Assembly (NCBI GenBank): GCA_023266715.1
Contig: JAHFPK010000183.1
Span: 1-5,828, forward strand
Origin: Hyphomicrobiales bacterium
GTDB taxonomy: Bacteria > Pseudomonadota > Alphaproteobacteria > Rhizobiales > Aestuariivirgaceae
Length of the DNA: 5,828 nucleotides
Direction: 5' to 3'
The translations under genes and the position numbers were made by a program. Of the stretch, positions 4,785 through 5,828 are shown piece after piece (positions within the stretch are counted from its first letter, which is position 1; each line of letters begins with the position of its first letter). The notes beneath the pieces were generated by a model. The model saw only the letters and a list, made by a program, of their open reading frames with translations, had not been told where the DNA came from and did no database searches.

Positions 4785-5750
4785 ATGAACCTTACAGATA
4801 AACGCTTTCAGGACCACACAGAAGCCCGCAAATGGTTTGAGTTGCAGCGCTGGCCAAATGGCCCGTGGTGCCCCCATTGTGGCAATGCAAACCCTGACGA
4901 AATAACCGCCCTGCACGGCAAAGCGCACCGTGATGGCGTCTACCAGTGCAATGAGAAAGAATGCCGTTTGCAGTTCTCTGTAACCGTTGGAACCGTCATG
5001 GAGCGCTCTAAAATACCTCTCAACAAGTGGCTCTTGGCAATGCACCTCATGTCATCTTCCAAGAAAGGCTATTCGGCCCATCAATTGCACCGCACTTTGG
5101 GCATTACCTATCAGTCAGCTTGGTTTCTGGCACATCGCATCCGTGAAGCCATGAAAGACTTGCAGCCCCCTACAATGGGCGGCTCCGGCAAGATCATTGA
5201 GGCCGACGAAACTTACTATGGCCAGCGCGAGACGCCCCGTAAGGACAAGACAGCCCGCACAAAGCCCACCAAGAAAGGCAAAAGTGGAGGTGCTGAGAAG
5301 CGTGTCGTCTTTGGTCTAGTCGAACGTGGCGGCAAGGCCCGCACCTTCCATATCAATCAGGCTACCGCTTGGGAGGTCCGTAAAATTATTGTTCGTAATG
5401 TGTCTCGTAAGTCAGACCTGCATACCGATGAAAGTCGTATCTATTCGGACCTCGGAAAAGAGTTTGATGACCACAAGACCGTCATTCACTCCAAGAACGA
5501 GTATGTCAGGGGCAACGTCCACACAAATACAGTTGAGTCGGTTTGGTCAGTTTTCAAAAGGGGCATGAAGGGCATTTACCAGCATTGCGGCGAAGCCCAT
5601 CTGCATCGCTATCTGGCTGAATTTGATTTCCGTTATAATAACCGCATGGCGCTCAAGATTAGCGATACTGAACGCACTGAAAACATTGCCAAGGGCATCG
5701 AAGGAAAGCGTCTTACCTATCGGCGGCTTGACCAAGTCCAAAATGCCTAA
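4785..5750 (+). CDS. IS1595-family (ISXO2-like) transposase
   Basis: This 321-aa DDE transposase of normal family length appears intact. Domains in order: a zinc ribbon with C29-P-H-C32 and C55/C60 (DNA binding), a helical segment of the ISXO2 type (about 75-125, including GYSAHQLHRTLGITYQSAW), then the RNase H-like catalytic core. Catalytic D141 lies in EADETYYG and D215 in LHTDESRIY; the third position is in HTNTVESVWSVFKRG, where E251 (with N248 three residues before) and K258 give the usual acidic residue plus K at +7. RYLAEFDFRYNNR near the C-terminus is another family signature. A lysine-rich stretch (about 150-172) sits in the D-D interval, as in relatives. The start is supported by AGGA (4773-4776) eight bases upstream and by the MNLTD...RWPNGP...CPHCG N-terminus typical of the family. 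It is the only gene of the element; no passenger gene is in view. Confidence 0.95.
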   Translation: MNLTDKRFQDHTEARKWFELQRWPNGPWCPHCGNANPDEITALHGKAHRDGVYQCNEKECRLQFSVTVGTVMERSKIPLNKWLLAMHLMSSSKKGYSAHQLHRTLGITYQSAWFLAHRIREAMKDLQPPTMGGSGKIIEADETYYGQRETPRKDKTARTKPTKKGKSGGAEKRVVFGLVERGGKARTFHINQATAWEVRKIIVRNVSRKSDLHTDESRIYSDLGKEFDDHKTVIHSKNEYVRGNVHTNTVESVWSVFKRGMKGIYQHCGEAHLHRYLAEFDFRYNNRMALKISDTERTENIAKGIEGKRLTYRRLDQVQNA

Positions 5751-5770
5751 ACAGCTAGCTCGAAAGCTGT
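5751..5770. repeat. short inverted repeat just after the transposase stop
   Basis: ACAGCT (5751-5756) and AGCTGT (5765-5770) can form a 6-bp stem with an 8-base loop immediately after the stop codon. No T-run follows, so it is at most a weak terminator or an RNA-stabilising stem. Confidence 0.3.
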
Positions 5771-5828
5771 GGTGGATGCGCCGTAAGCGCTTCTGACTTA
5801 ACGATTCGCCATGTTCTCCCTAGGTCGT

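Larger units (their letters stand above)
4694..5828 (+). mobile_element. IS1595-family (ISXO2-like) insertion sequence, ends not resolved
   Basis: The intact IS1595-type transposase, its own promoter and the sharp shift to AT-rich sequence after 4690 mark an insertion sequence. Members are about 1 kb, so the left end should lie near 4690-4760 and the right end near or just past the window edge. No convincing terminal inverted repeat was found by eye. The best candidate is a gapped match, about 18 of 28, between 4690-4716 and the reverse complement of 5795-5823, both beginning CTAGG. The 8-bp target duplication expected for the family could not be identified, so both boundaries are approximate. 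Confidence 0.6.

Noticed and set aside
5751..5770. Intrinsic terminator of the transposase gene
   Set aside because: The stem is only 6 bp with a large loop and no T-run follows; it is kept only as an inverted repeat.

Overview
The window looks like moderately GC-rich chromosomal DNA from an alphaproteobacterium, most likely a Rhizobiales/Hyphomicrobiales relative. This is inferred from the character of the proteins: an ETF-beta/L7-L12 lysine methyltransferase-like protein, an alphaproteobacterial-style acetyl-CoA synthetase C-terminus, a host-attachment family protein, and GGAAC-type ECF promoter motifs. No rRNA, tRNA or CRISPR array is visible.

Left part (1-3465), ordinary metabolism. The 3' end of a SAM-dependent protein-lysine methyltransferase gene on the + strand meets, tail to tail with a 35-bp overlap, a DMT/EamA-family membrane transporter gene on the - strand. 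A 93-bp divergent intergenic region separates the transporter from acsA (AMP-forming acetyl-CoA synthetase, 647 aa, +). All acetate-pocket, adenylation and hinge residues and the regulatory lysine of AcsA are in place.

Middle part (3466-4693), an accessory region made by an old tandem duplication. Each copy has a promoter region with a GGAAC-N16-(A/A)(G/A)TT motif resembling the EcfG general-stress-response consensus, then a host-attachment family gene, then a conserved 72-bp 3' element. Copy 2 holds an intact 152-aa gene. Copy 1 has lost about 27 and 57 codons in two separate in-frame deletions, leaving a 73-codon ORF that is probably a remnant. After the second 3' element lies a possible small gene (50 codons) of unknown function. 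It begins at a strong GC-rich hairpin, exactly where the two copies stop resembling each other.

Right part (4694-5828), an insertion sequence. It carries an intact 321-aa IS1595-family (ISXO2-like) transposase with an N-terminal zinc ribbon and DDE/K residues. Upstream is a TTGACA/TATATG promoter whose -35 box is one arm of a 37-bp imperfect palindrome. Terminal inverted repeats could not be fixed with confidence. The last nine bases of the window match the start of the 72-bp repeat, so a further repeat copy may continue beyond the edge.

I see no clear new multi-gene system. The most interesting material is the duplicated, partly decayed host-attachment unit with conserved promoter and 3' elements.
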